Shown piece after piece: positions 56,283 to 64,000 of a DNA stretch of 64,000 nucleotides. The number at the start of each line of letters is the position of its first letter. The first letter of the stretch is position 1. The position numbers and the translations under genes are program-made. The stretch is from Paracoccus albus (GTDB lineage: Bacteria > Pseudomonadota > Alphaproteobacteria > Rhodobacterales > Rhodobacteraceae): assembly GCF_027913035.1 (NCBI RefSeq), contig NZ_CP115775.1, forward strand, positions 3,140,501 through 3,204,500, in the 5' to 3' direction. The notes beneath the pieces are model-generated. The model was not told the DNA's origin. It made no database searches and saw nothing but the letters and a program-made list of their open reading frames with translations.

Positions 56283-57662
56283 TTAATCGCCTTGCTGACT
56301 GAAATGATGGATCGCGGCCACTGCGCATGAAGCCAGTCGCGACATCGCCCCATCAGAGCGTGAGTTAAGGATAACCGGCACCTGTGCGCCCAGCACCAGC
56401 CCGGCCGCCTCGGCGTGGCTGATATAGGAAAGCTGCTTGGCCAGCATATTCCCGGCGTCGATTCCCGGCACAACAAGGATATTTGCGCGGCCAGCGACGG
56501 CCCCCTTCAGCCCCTTGGTCCGCGCCGCAGCCATATCCACGGCATTGTCCATCGCCAGTGGGCCATCGACGGCACCGCCCTTGATCTGCCCGCGATCCGC
56601 CATTTTCGACAACAGCGCCGCATCGACCGAGGACTGGATGTCGGGATTCACCGTTTCCACAGCCGACAAGATACCCGCGCGAGGCTCTAGCCCCAGCGAT
56701 ACTGCAAGCTCTATCGCGTTCTGCGTGATGTCGACCTTGGTTTTCAGATCGGGCGATATGTTGATGGCCGCGTCTGTCACCAGCAGCGGCTCTGGCTCCC
56801 CCGGCACATCCATGACGAAAACATGGGTGAATCGGCGGCCCGTGCGCAGACCGGTCTCTTTGTCGACCATCGCGCGCAGCAGGTCATCTGTGTGCAGGTG
56901 CCCCTTCATCACCGCATTGGCACGGCCATCCCGCGCCAGTTGGCAACCCATTTGAGCCGCGCCAGTGTCGCTCGGTTCGTCGATGATCTCGATCCCGGTC
57001 AACTCTCGCCCAAGGCTTTTGGCCGCCGCCTGGATCTTGGCGGCATTCCCGATCAGGATCGGGGTGATGATGCTGTCATCGGCGGCCAGAAGCGCACCGT
57101 TCAGCGATTCTTCGGTCACCGGACAGACGACTGCGGTTATCAGCGCCGGCAATGGTGCCGCCTGTTCAATCAGCGCGTCGAAGTGACGGTGCCTTTGGAC
57201 GAGCAGCCCCGGGATATGAATGTCCTTGGCTACGAACTTTGTTTCCGGCGCCATGACCTGCGCCTCGCCATTGACGATCACGGCATCGTCGCTGGCCCGG
57301 ATCACCTCTGTCCGAAGGGTAATCAGACCCCCGGCCTGTTTGTCGACGACCGTGACGCGGGCCAGAAGTTCCTCACCTGCATGGGCGCGCTCCATAAAGG
57401 ACAGTGTCTGATTGCGATACAGCGTCCCCGGTCCCGGAAGCATCGATCCCAGAACGCCGGCGATCAGGCTGGCGGTAAACATGCCGGGCGCGACCTCTTC
57501 CGACTTTCCGTCGCCGTCGGTGTCGAATCCGGGCAGGTGCATGGTGTTGTAATTGCCCGACGCGGTCGCAAAGATGATCAGGTCGTCTGGCGTGATCAGC
57601 CTGCGCAGTTCTGCACTGTCGCCGATCTGAAGCTCATCAAATGTCTTGTTCTCAATCTGCAT
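56283..57662 (-). CDS. MaoC-like hydratase fused to phosphate acyltransferase
   Basis: A 459-residue fusion. Residues 1-150 form a MaoC/hot-dog dehydratase domain (TFDELQIGDSAELRRLITPDDLIIFATASGNYNTMHL, then PGMFTASLIAGVLGSMLPGPGTLY). Residues 160-459 are a phosphate acetyl/butyryltransferase domain (VVCPVTEESLNGALLAAD, ILIGNAAKI, AVMKGHLHTDDLLRAMVD, GRANILVVPGIDAGNMLAKQL). It is known as bifunctional enoyl-CoA hydratase/phosphate acetyltransferase in databases; the natural reaction is not well defined. It stands alone, ending against the dnaJ terminator. Confidence 0.9.
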   Translation of the reverse strand: MQIENKTFDELQIGDSAELRRLITPDDLIIFATASGNYNTMHLPGFDTDGDGKSEEVAPGMFTASLIAGVLGSMLPGPGTLYRNQTLSFMERAHAGEELLARVTVVDKQAGGLITLRTEVIRASDDAVIVNGEAQVMAPETKFVAKDIHIPGLLVQRHRHFDALIEQAAPLPALITAVVCPVTEESLNGALLAADDSIITPILIGNAAKIQAAAKSLGRELTGIEIIDEPSDTGAAQMGCQLARDGRANAVMKGHLHTDDLLRAMVDKETGLRTGRRFTHVFVMDVPGEPEPLLVTDAAINISPDLKTKVDITQNAIELAVSLGLEPRAGILSAVETVNPDIQSSVDAALLSKMADRGQIKGGAVDGPLAMDNAVDMAAARTKGLKGAVAGRANILVVPGIDAGNMLAKQLSYISHAEAAGLVLGAQVPVILNSRSDGAMSRLASCAVAAIHHFSQQGD

Positions 57663-57730
57663 GATGTCCTGTCCGCTGTCGCTTGCTTGCGGTGAGGTTG
57701 TGGGCCCCGTCGCGGGGCGTCAAGCCATAC

Positions 57731-57766
57731 AAAGCAAAACCGCCGCGTCATAGATGGCGCGGCGGT
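57731..57766 (-). terminator. Terminator of the L,D-transpeptidase gene
   Basis: On the minus strand a 9-bp stem (ACCGCCGCG / CGCGGCGGT, 57739-57766) is followed by TTTGCTTT. It lies 28 bp past the stop codon at 57794. Confidence 0.8.
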
Positions 57767-57793
57767 ATAGTGATGGACCCGGAGATTGGCAGG

Positions 57794-58336
57794 CTATGGG
57801 TTTATGACCACCTGCGTGCCGGTTTGAAGCATCGCATAGATTTCTTCTATTTCCGCGTCTTCCACGGCAATGCAGCCGGCCGTCCAGTCGGCCTTGCCCG
57901 CGCGGCGGGCCTTTTCGCCATCCGGCCCGCGACCGTGGAAGAAGATGTCGCCACCGGGTTTCCGGCCGACAGACATGGCGCGCGCAGTATCCTGGGGCCG
58001 GGGATAGTTGATCCCGACGGAGAGGTGATAAGCGCTGCGCGGATTAAAGCGGTCGATGACAAACACGCCCTCGGGGGTTTTTCCGTCGCCCTCGAACTGT
58101 TTGGTGCCTTGCGGCTCATTGCCGAGTCCGATTTTATACGTCCGCAGGATCGTCTGGCCCGACAGCAGATACATCATCCTGTCGGATTTGTTGACCACGA
58201 CCTGCGTAACACGCGGCCCGTTATAGCTGAGAAATCTGGGCGGCGCTTGAGAATAGGGCGCGCTGTCGCCGCCGCAAGCTGCCAGAATTGCAAGAAAAGC
58301 CAGGGCAAGCCCGGCACGTACCGCACGAATCATCAC
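57794..58336 (-). CDS. L,D-transpeptidase (YkuD) lipoprotein
   Basis: A 180-residue lipoprotein (signal AGLALAFLAILAAC with lipobox LAAC) with one YkuD domain. The catalytic motif is present: IFFHGRGPDGEKARRAGKADWTAGCIAVED, with His and the Cys in AGC. It crosslinks peptidoglycan 3-3 or attaches proteins to the wall. At 180 residues it is a minimal form without extra binding domains. It is transcribed alone, with its own terminator. Confidence 0.92.
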   Translation of the reverse strand: MMIRAVRAGLALAFLAILAACGGDSAPYSQAPPRFLSYNGPRVTQVVVNKSDRMMYLLSGQTILRTYKIGLGNEPQGTKQFEGDGKTPEGVFVIDRFNPRSAYHLSVGINYPRPQDTARAMSVGRKPGGDIFFHGRGPDGEKARRAGKADWTAGCIAVEDAEIEEIYAMLQTGTQVVINP

Positions 58337-58414
58337 TGCCTCATTTCACGCTTTTCGCTGCGTTTTATGCCTTTTAGCTACCACGTTCGGCAGTTTTTCG
58401 CCAGTTGCAAAGAA

Positions 58415-59836
58415 TTAGATCACGAGTGAAATCAGCGCGTATGTTACTGCTGCAACGCATCCCGCCCCCGGCACCGTGACGGCCCAGGCGGCCAGCGTCG
58501 TCCAGACGTGACTGCGCCTGACAAGCTGCCGGCGCACAACCTCTTCTTCGGGCAGGGATTTTCGTGTTTTGCGCCGCAAGCGGTCCTCCCATTCGCGGTA
58601 GAAGCCGACGCCGAATATACCGCCAACCGCGCAATGCGTGGTTGACACAGGCAGCCCAAGTGCGGAACAGGCCAATACGGTCGAGGCGGCGGCAAGCGCC
58701 GCACAAAAGGCCCGTGCAGGGTTCAACCGCGTGATCGACATGCCGACCATCTGGACCAGACGGCGACCAAAGATGAACGATCCCGCCGATATGCTAAGCG
58801 CGGCCAGCCCGACCGCCCAGCCAGAAAGCGGCGCGCTTTCGGTGGAAGCAAGCAGCACCGAAAGCGGACCCGCGATATTGGCGACATCATTGGCACCATG
58901 TGCAAAGCCAGAAAGCAGCGCCGTAATCACCAGCGGGCCGGTCAGCAGACGCTTCAGTGTCAGCTTGTGATCCGCACCGTTTTTGATCTCGCCCTCCAGC
59001 TGCAGGCGGGCCGCGATGCCTGCCGCAAGGCCGAGCAGAGCGCAGAGGACCAACTCAAGATAGCTTGGCGGGTTTTCCTGAATGAGAATGATCAGATATG
59101 TCGCGAAGACGGCTGCGGTAGAGCCGATCATGACGGGCAGCCAGACACGCGCGGCGGCCGCCCTGTCCGGTGCGAAATGCACGCGCCAACGCAGGAAACC
59201 CAGCAGTGCCGCGGCAAACAATGCCGAAATGACTGGGGCCGCGATCCAGCTTATCGCGATCCCGGCGACGACCGGCCAGTTGACGGCGGCCAAGCCCAGC
59301 CCCGCCATGCCCCCACCGGAAACCGCGCCGATGACGCTATGCGTGGTCGAAACTGGCGCCCGTGCCCAGTTGGCAAATGTAATCCACAGCGCGGCACCTA
59401 TCAGCGCCGCTGCCATGATGCGTGCTGACGTCGCGCCGGTCCCTACGGCGCTGATTTCCAATATGTCGCGGGCGATTGTTTCGGTTACGGAATGACCGGC
59501 GACATGTGCCCCCGCCAATTGGGCCAGGGCCACCGCCGCCAGACCCAGACCAACCGGCATGGCATTTGCCCCAATCGCCGCCCCGGCAGAGTTTGCAACG
59601 TCGTTCGCGCCAATATTAAGGCCGAGATAGATGGCAACGCTGAAGCCAAGCACAACCGACGCGGACACCGGCAACCCGGTGCCACCGACAACCGCCAGAA
59701 GCACGGCCAGCAGCAAGATGGCCAGCACAAGGCCAATACGACGCAATGGGCGCGACGCGATACGCCCGGCACCCTCTGCATGGCCGAGCCGGGTCAGATC
59801 CTTGTCGAGTATTCTGTAATCGTTCTTTGTCGGCAT
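58415..59836 (-). CDS. PiT-family inorganic phosphate transporter
   Basis: A 473-residue symporter with about ten membrane segments in two repeats. The signatures are NIGANDVANSAGAAIGA and FAHGANDVANIAGPLSV, plus VSTTHSVIGAV and VSTTHCAVGG. It takes up phosphate with protons at low affinity and may also carry metal-phosphate. The cytoplasmic C-terminal part has a basic stretch (EWEDRLRRKTRKS) before the last membrane segment. No PhoU-like partner gene is adjacent. Confidence 0.93.
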   Translation of the reverse strand: MPTKNDYRILDKDLTRLGHAEGAGRIASRPLRRIGLVLAILLLAVLLAVVGGTGLPVSASVVLGFSVAIYLGLNIGANDVANSAGAAIGANAMPVGLGLAAVALAQLAGAHVAGHSVTETIARDILEISAVGTGATSARIMAAALIGAALWITFANWARAPVSTTHSVIGAVSGGGMAGLGLAAVNWPVVAGIAISWIAAPVISALFAAALLGFLRWRVHFAPDRAAAARVWLPVMIGSTAAVFATYLIILIQENPPSYLELVLCALLGLAAGIAARLQLEGEIKNGADHKLTLKRLLTGPLVITALLSGFAHGANDVANIAGPLSVLLASTESAPLSGWAVGLAALSISAGSFIFGRRLVQMVGMSITRLNPARAFCAALAAASTVLACSALGLPVSTTHCAVGGIFGVGFYREWEDRLRRKTRKSLPEEEVVRRQLVRRSHVWTTLAAWAVTVPGAGCVAAVTYALISLVI

Positions 59837-59886
59837 GGCGGCATAAATAGGGGATAGACGGTCGTCGGCAAGGCTTGGATTATGGC

Positions 59887-60333
59887 TCAGGGCCGGAAGT
59901 TGCGAAGCAGTTTCTTCAGCTCGTCCTCATCCACAAGCTTTGCCGCCTCTGCCGGGGTAAACCATTTGCGGCTGCGTTCATTGGCTTCGGGAAATTCGCT
60001 GTCCATCTTGTTCACGCGGATCAGGTGGACCTGCACGTTGATCGGGATCGTAAGCCCGTGCCCTTGCCCTTTGTTATAGCCATAGTAGCCGATCGGCTTT
60101 TCTTTTGCAGTCCCGCGAACGCCGGCTTCTTCCCATGCTTCCAGCAATGCCGCGCCCGAAGCGCTGCGACCGCTCATCGGCCAGCCTTTGGGAATGATCC
60201 AGCGACCGGTGCCGCGACTGGTGATCAGCAGGACCTTTTTTGTCTTGGGGTCGAGACACAGGGCTGCGACCTGCAAGACAGGCGGTCGCCGGCCGAGTAT
60301 TTTGCCGATTGTATTGCGCACCGTGCTATTCAT
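59887..60333 (-). CDS. NUDIX hydrolase, diphosphoinositol-polyphosphate type
   Basis: A 148-residue NUDIX protein. It contains VLQVAALCLDPKTKKVLLITSRGTGRWIIPKGWPM and a NUDIX box SGRSASGAALLEAWEEAGVRG, where the first Glu is replaced by Ser. This short form with WIIPKGW is like the DIPP group that acts on diadenosine or inositol pyrophosphates; the substrate here is unknown. Its ATG overlaps the arfB end by 8 bp, so they form a pair. Confidence 0.85.
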   Translation of the reverse strand: MNSTVRNTIGKILGRRPPVLQVAALCLDPKTKKVLLITSRGTGRWIIPKGWPMSGRSASGAALLEAWEEAGVRGTAKEKPIGYYGYNKGQGHGLTIPINVQVHLIRVNKMDSEFPEANERSRKWFTPAEAAKLVDEDELKKLLRNFRP

Positions 60334-60751
60334 CGCTGTGATCGACCCGGCCGCGCAGGGCTTTCACTTGCCCGCGCTGCGTCTTGCTGGCCAGCCTGCG
60401 CCGTTTGCTGCCCAATGTAGGTCGCGTCGGAATGCGCCGCTTCGGTGCGACCGTGGCGCGGCTGATAAGCTCTGCCAGCCGTTCTCTGGCAAGTTCTCGG
60501 TTGCGGGCCTGACTGCGGGTTTCCTGCGCGAGAATCACGATTGCCCCGTCTTGCGTCCAGCGGCGGCCTGCAAGGCGCTTCAGGCGGCGCTTCACCGGGT
60601 CCGGCAGGTTCGGCGAACGCTCAGCTTCAAAGCGAAGCTCCACCGCCGAGGCGACCTTGTTGACGTTCTGCCCTCCGGGCCCCTGCGCGCGGGTAAAACT
60701 TTCTACCAACTCCCATTCTTCGATGCTGATCTGATCACTTACTCGCAACAT
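60326..60751 (-). CDS. arfB: Alternative ribosome-rescue factor ArfB
   Basis: A 141-residue peptidyl-tRNA hydrolase-like release factor. The GGQ motif is in FTRAQGPGGQNVNKVASAVELRF, and the basic C-terminal tail that enters the empty mRNA channel is clear (RRIPTRPTLGSKRRRLASKTQRGQVKALRGR). It frees ribosomes stalled on mRNAs without stop codons. Size matches E. coli YaeJ. It shares a transcript with the NUDIX gene. Confidence 0.95.
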   Translation of the reverse strand: MLRVSDQISIEEWELVESFTRAQGPGGQNVNKVASAVELRFEAERSPNLPDPVKRRLKRLAGRRWTQDGAIVILAQETRSQARNRELARERLAELISRATVAPKRRIPTRPTLGSKRRRLASKTQRGQVKALRGRVDHSDE

Positions 60752-60841
60752 ATTTTTAATCTTCGGTTTCGCCTCTGACCCGCCCCACTGAGATTTACAA
60801 TCATCGAAGCTGCGGAAAGTTCAATCAATCAGCGGTCTGGG

Positions 60842-60863
60842 CCGATGTTAACGCTAATATCGG
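60842..60863. repeat. Imperfect palindrome upstream of the efflux operon
   Basis: CCGATGTTA-ACGC-TAATATCGG has arms that match at eight of nine positions. It lies 194 bp before the first adaptor gene, inside a 305-bp gap (60752-61056) with no gene. Confidence 0.5.
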
Positions 60864-60904
60864 TCAAACTTGCGACATTCATGTAACTTTAGCGCACTTC
60901 CTCT

Positions 60905-60923
60905 TAGACAAATTTCGTGTCTA
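60905..60923. repeat. Inverted repeat upstream of the efflux operon
   Basis: TAGACA-AATTTCG-TGTCTA, perfect 6-bp arms with a 7-bp spacer, 133 bp before the adaptor gene. It has the form of a regulator-binding site, but no regulator gene is adjacent in the window. Confidence 0.5.
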
Positions 60924-61056
60924 TATCCCGTCTTCGGGTGCTAGTGCCGCAGATTGGAGCTAGTCCATCCGTGACGTTGCGGCAACCTGCCTGACCCCAG
61001 ACTTTTAATTTTCCGCTATCTCATTCATTTATGACGCAGATTTTGGAGCAGCAAAG

Positions 61057-62133
61057 ATGTTTCCCGAACGCTCATTTACGTACTCTTGCGCATTTGTCGT
61101 GATAGTATCTGCCTTTGGCGCTGAATCAGCAAGGGCAGCAGACCCGCTGCTGGTCGAGTATGTTGAGGCGGAATCCAGTCAGATCGGCGTCGCAGTGCGT
61201 TTGACCGGCACTCTGGAGGCGCTCGACAGCGTCGATATCGGCTTTCGTGAAGGTGGCCGCATCGTCGAGATGCTGGTGAGCGAGGGAGATGAGTTCACCC
61301 AAGGCCAGCTTCTTGCGCGTATCGACCCGCTTCAGCTGCAGCAATCGCTTAACGCGTCGGAGGCGACGCTGGAATCGGCGGTTGCCACCGAAAATCAGGC
61401 GCGGCAGGCGGCTGAGCGGGCGCAGGCCCTGCTGGATCGCGGTGTCGGCACCCGCGCCGCCCGCGACGAGGCAAGGCAGGCATTGAGCGAGGCCGAGGCC
61501 GCAACCAAACAGGCTGAAAGCGCCCAGGATCAGGCGCGACGCTCTGTCGAGGATACAGATCTGGTTGCACCCTTCGATGGCGTCGTGACCGCCCGCAGCG
61601 GAGAGCCGGGGCAGGTCGTCGGTGAGGCGCAGGCGGTTCTGTCGCTGGCGGCCGTCGGCGGGATCGAGGCTATCTTTCTGACCCCGGATATCGCGCATCT
61701 TGGCGATGCGATGGGAAAGCCTGTCGCGTTGGAAACGATTGATGTCGAGGCGTCGCCGATGACGGGCGAAATAACCGAGATTGCGCCGCTGGTGGATGCC
61801 GAAACGGGTTCTGTTCGCATCACTGCACGGGTTCACGACGCGCCTGAGGACGTCGCCTTGCTTGGCGCATCTGTCAGCGGCGAAATGGTTCTGTCGACCG
61901 GCGAGGCTGTTGTCGTGCCGTGGACGGCGCTGACTTCCTCCGATGGTAAGCCAGCCGTCTGGGTGGTGACTGCGGAATCGACCAGCGAACTGCGCGAAGT
62001 CGAGGTAGAGCGATTCGATGACGGGGTCGTGCTGCTCTCCGGCGGTGTCGAGGACGGTGAAACGGTTGTCGGCTCTGGCTCGCAGCTTCTGTTTCCCGGA
62101 CGGGCCATTGCAAATGCGGGGGCAGACAGTTGA
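61057..62133 (+). CDS. RND efflux periplasmic adaptor, first copy
   Basis: A 358-residue membrane-fusion protein. Signal peptide (SCAFVVIVSAFGAESARA), then a lipoyl-like half (RLTGTLEALDSVDIGFREGGRIVEMLVSEGDEFTQGQLLARID), an alpha-helical hairpin rich in Ala, Glu and Gln, and the second lipoyl half (DLVAPFDGVVTARSGEPGQVVGEAQ). The beta-barrel and membrane-proximal parts follow. It links the inner-membrane pump to an outer-membrane channel. The second adaptor overlaps it by 4 bp. Confidence 0.92.
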   Translation: MFPERSFTYSCAFVVIVSAFGAESARAADPLLVEYVEAESSQIGVAVRLTGTLEALDSVDIGFREGGRIVEMLVSEGDEFTQGQLLARIDPLQLQQSLNASEATLESAVATENQARQAAERAQALLDRGVGTRAARDEARQALSEAEAATKQAESAQDQARRSVEDTDLVAPFDGVVTARSGEPGQVVGEAQAVLSLAAVGGIEAIFLTPDIAHLGDAMGKPVALETIDVEASPMTGEITEIAPLVDAETGSVRITARVHDAPEDVALLGASVSGEMVLSTGEAVVVPWTALTSSDGKPAVWVVTAESTSELREVEVERFDDGVVLLSGGVEDGETVVGSGSQLLFPGRAIANAGADS

Positions 62134-63221
62134 TCCGTTTTGTCCTTATGGCGCTGCTGTTGGCCGCGTCTCATTCCGCGCAGGCGTTCCAGCTTCCCTG
62201 GGCCAGTCATGACGAACCACAAGCAGACCTGCCACCTCGTCCCGTCGTGTCAGAGATCGTGCAGGACATTCCGTCAGAGCGGCGCAGCTTTCCCGGTGTG
62301 GTGGTTGCAGCGACAGAGGTTGATCTGGGGTTCCAGACGCTTGGTCGCCTGTCCTCGCGTCCGGTCGATGTGGGCGACAGGGTCGAGATGGGCGATATTC
62401 TGGCCGAACTGACGCCCGACGACCTGCAGGACAATGTGCGTGCGGCGCGTGCCGCCGTGGACACGGCAGAGGTGACGCTTGAAACGGCAGAGACCGCGGC
62501 AAACCGTGTTCGCGACCTTGAGGCGCGCAACGTGGCCACGCAGGCGCAGCTTGAACAGGCAGAACGCAGCCTCAGCGCCGCGCGGGCGGGGCTTGAACAG
62601 GCGCGATCTGAATTGCTTCGCGCCGAGGATGCCGAGGGATTCGCACGGTTGGCGGCGCCATTTGACGGTATAGTTTCTGCGGTGCTGGAAAATCCCGGCG
62701 CGGTGGTCGCCGCCGGCACCCCGATCCTTACCCTTTCCGATGAAAGCACGAAGGAAGCGGTGATCGACTTGCCCGAATCCGTAGTCGTGGGCCAGCCGGT
62801 GGGGACGGAGGTCTCGATCTGGCTGGAATCCGACCCGGATACCGCAACCAGCGGGCATGTCAGCCGGATAGATCCTCTGGCAGATGCCGCGACCCGGACG
62901 AGGCGCTTGCATCTGACGATGGATGATGCGGCCGAATTTCGGCTGAACGCGCTGATCCGCGCCCAGCGTGCGGATGAGCCGGGAGCCGTGCTGACCTTGC
63001 CCGCTGTCGCAATCGCAGGCAGCGAGGAAAAGCCGACGGTCTGGGTGGTGACACGTCAGGGCGACGCAGCCAGCGTGTCAGAACGCGTGGTTTCGGTTGC
63101 TGCGATTGTCGATGGTCAGGCGCAGATTGCCTCTGGCATTGAACATGGCGAGGAAATCGTCATTCGCGGTGTCCATTCCCTGACGGAAGGACAAGCCGTA
63201 GGAAGAAGGGTAGAGCCATGA
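62130..63221 (+). CDS. RND efflux periplasmic adaptor, second copy
   Basis: A 363-residue paralogue of the first adaptor. It starts at TTG 62130, overlapping the previous stop (TTGA), which gives a signal MIRFVLMALLLAASHSAQA; an ATG at 62148 is the alternative. The layout repeats: ATEVDLGFQTLGRLSSRPVDVGDRVEMGDILAELTP, a coiled hairpin (AERSLSAARAGLEQARSELLRAED), then RLAAPFDGIVSAVLENPGAVVAAGTPI. It overlaps the pump gene (ATGA). The two adaptors may form a hetero-oligomer. Confidence 0.92.
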   Translation: MIRFVLMALLLAASHSAQAFQLPWASHDEPQADLPPRPVVSEIVQDIPSERRSFPGVVVAATEVDLGFQTLGRLSSRPVDVGDRVEMGDILAELTPDDLQDNVRAARAAVDTAEVTLETAETAANRVRDLEARNVATQAQLEQAERSLSAARAGLEQARSELLRAEDAEGFARLAAPFDGIVSAVLENPGAVVAAGTPILTLSDESTKEAVIDLPESVVVGQPVGTEVSIWLESDPDTATSGHVSRIDPLADAATRTRRLHLTMDDAAEFRLNALIRAQRADEPGAVLTLPAVAIAGSEEKPTVWVVTRQGDAASVSERVVSVAAIVDGQAQIASGIEHGEEIVIRGVHSLTEGQAVGRRVEP

Positions 63222-64000
63222 CGCCCCACCGCCGGTTCAACCTGTCCGACTGGGCGCTGAAACACCGCAGCTTCGTGTGGTTTCTGCTGATCGTCTCTAT
63301 GCTGGCAGGGGCAATTTCATATACCAATCTCGGCCGTGAAGAGGATCCGAATTTCACCATCAAGGTGATGGTCATCGCCGCAGCACTTCCCGGCGCCACG
63401 ATCGACGAAACGCTCGATCAGGTGACCAAGCGGATCGAAAACAAGCTTGAAGAGCTGGATGAGCTGAAATTCACGCGCTCTGTCACCATGCCCGGTCAGA
63501 CGGTGGTGTATGTCGAACTTCTTCCGACCGTAAAGGGGCCCGAAGTTCCCGAGGTCTGGAAACGTGTCCGGCAGATGATGTCCGACATTCGCCCAGATTT
63601 CCCGCAGGAATTCGCGGGTTTTCAGTTCAACGACAATTTCGGCGACGTCTTCGGCAATATCTACGCCTTCACAACCGATGGTTTCTCGATGCGAGAGCTT
63701 CGAGACCGTGTCGACGATATCCGCGATCAGGTGCAGGCCCTGCCGCTGGCTGGCAAGGTAGAACTGCTGGGCAATCAGGAGGAGGAAATCTATCTGGAAT
63801 TCTCCCCCTCGCGGCTGGCGGCACTGGGGCTTAACCTTGATGAGGTTGTGGCGACACTGACCAATCAGAACGCCATCGCGCCATCCGGGGTGATTCAGTC
63901 GGGGCCGGAACGCATTCTTGTCCGCGTGGACGGACAATTCAGCACGACGACTTCAATCTCGAACGTCAACCTGCGGGTGGGCGACCGCTATTTCAACCTC
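63218..64000 (+). CDS. RND efflux pump permease, 5' part
   Basis: The first 261 residues of a protein that should be about 1,030. The first membrane helix (FVWFLLIVSMLAGAISYTNLG) and porter-domain features are visible: REEDPNFTIKVMVIAAALPGATIDETLDQVTKRIENKLEELDELKF. PTVKGPEVPEVWKRVRQMM and VELLGNQEEEIYLEFSPSRLAALGL follow. It exports drugs or other toxic compounds with proton energy. The gene is cut by the end of the window, so substrate class cannot be judged. Confidence 0.93.
   Translation, partial: MTPHRRFNLSDWALKHRSFVWFLLIVSMLAGAISYTNLGREEDPNFTIKVMVIAAALPGATIDETLDQVTKRIENKLEELDELKFTRSVTMPGQTVVYVELLPTVKGPEVPEVWKRVRQMMSDIRPDFPQEFAGFQFNDNFGDVFGNIYAFTTDGFSMRELRDRVDDIRDQVQALPLAGKVELLGNQEEEIYLEFSPSRLAALGLNLDEVVATLTNQNAIAPSGVIQSGPERILVRVDGQFSTTTSISNVNLRVGDRYFNL

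Overview
The window is high-GC chromosomal DNA from an alphaproteobacterium of the Rhodobacteraceae, most likely Paracoccus or a close relative. This rests on the gene content, the tandem glycine riboswitch in front of gcvT, a Rhodobacterales-type flagellar export cluster with a CtrA-like box, and an alphaproteobacterial heat-shock promoter in front of dnaK. No database search was possible; all product names come from reading motifs and overall protein character. I see no rRNA, tRNA, CRISPR array, insertion sequence or prophage.

Layout. 1-6.1 kb: the 3' two thirds of gltB with its terminator, a lysozyme-inhibitor-like periplasmic protein, the rsfS-lipoprotein-rlmH operon and an MscS channel. 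6.2-11.2 kb: a glycine riboswitch and the cleavage operon gcvT-gcvH-(VOC protein)-gcvP. 11.2-14.8 kb: an accessory stretch holding a frameshifted DUF1330 pseudogene, mogA, phased GTACAC repeats, two 112-bp direct repeats, and a two-gene module (unknown protein plus XRE/ImmA-type metallopeptidase) with its own promoter and palindromic operator candidate. 14.8-17.4 kb: argG and ilvA. 17.5-24.9 kb: a small Arg-rich ORF divergent from an HxlR regulator, a thiolase, a crotonase, an AEC transporter, trhO and the pncA-pncB NAD salvage pair. 24.9-31.5 kb: a minus-strand block of a DUF2267 protein, an RNA methyltransferase, a small lipoprotein, an ABC exporter, a CCA-adding enzyme, a NUDIX protein and Hsp33.

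31.6-41.8 kb is a flagellar block: fliP, fliN, fliH-like and fliF on the minus strand, diverging from fliL, an unknown gene, motE-like, motA, an unknown gene, flhA, fliR, flhB and a coiled-coil protein on the plus strand. 41.8-52.9 kb is a surface-polysaccharide region: a double-domain sulfotransferase, four glycosyltransferases (one frameshifted), galE, galU, kdsB, cysQ and a divergent KpsM-like ABC permease. The enzymes fit together as UDP-sugar supply (GalU, GalE), CMP-Kdo supply (KdsB), chain assembly, sulfation, removal of the sulfation by-product PAP (CysQ) and export.

52.9-64 kb: dnaK-dnaJ, a MaoC/phosphate-acetyltransferase fusion, an L,D-transpeptidase lipoprotein, a PiT phosphate transporter, a NUDIX protein, arfB, and an RND efflux operon with two adaptor genes whose pump gene runs off the end of the window.

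The best candidates for something undescribed are the two-gene XRE-ImmA module with the neighbouring repeats (12.4-14.7 kb) and the sulfated-glycan cluster with its unusual fused enzymes (41.8-52.9 kb).
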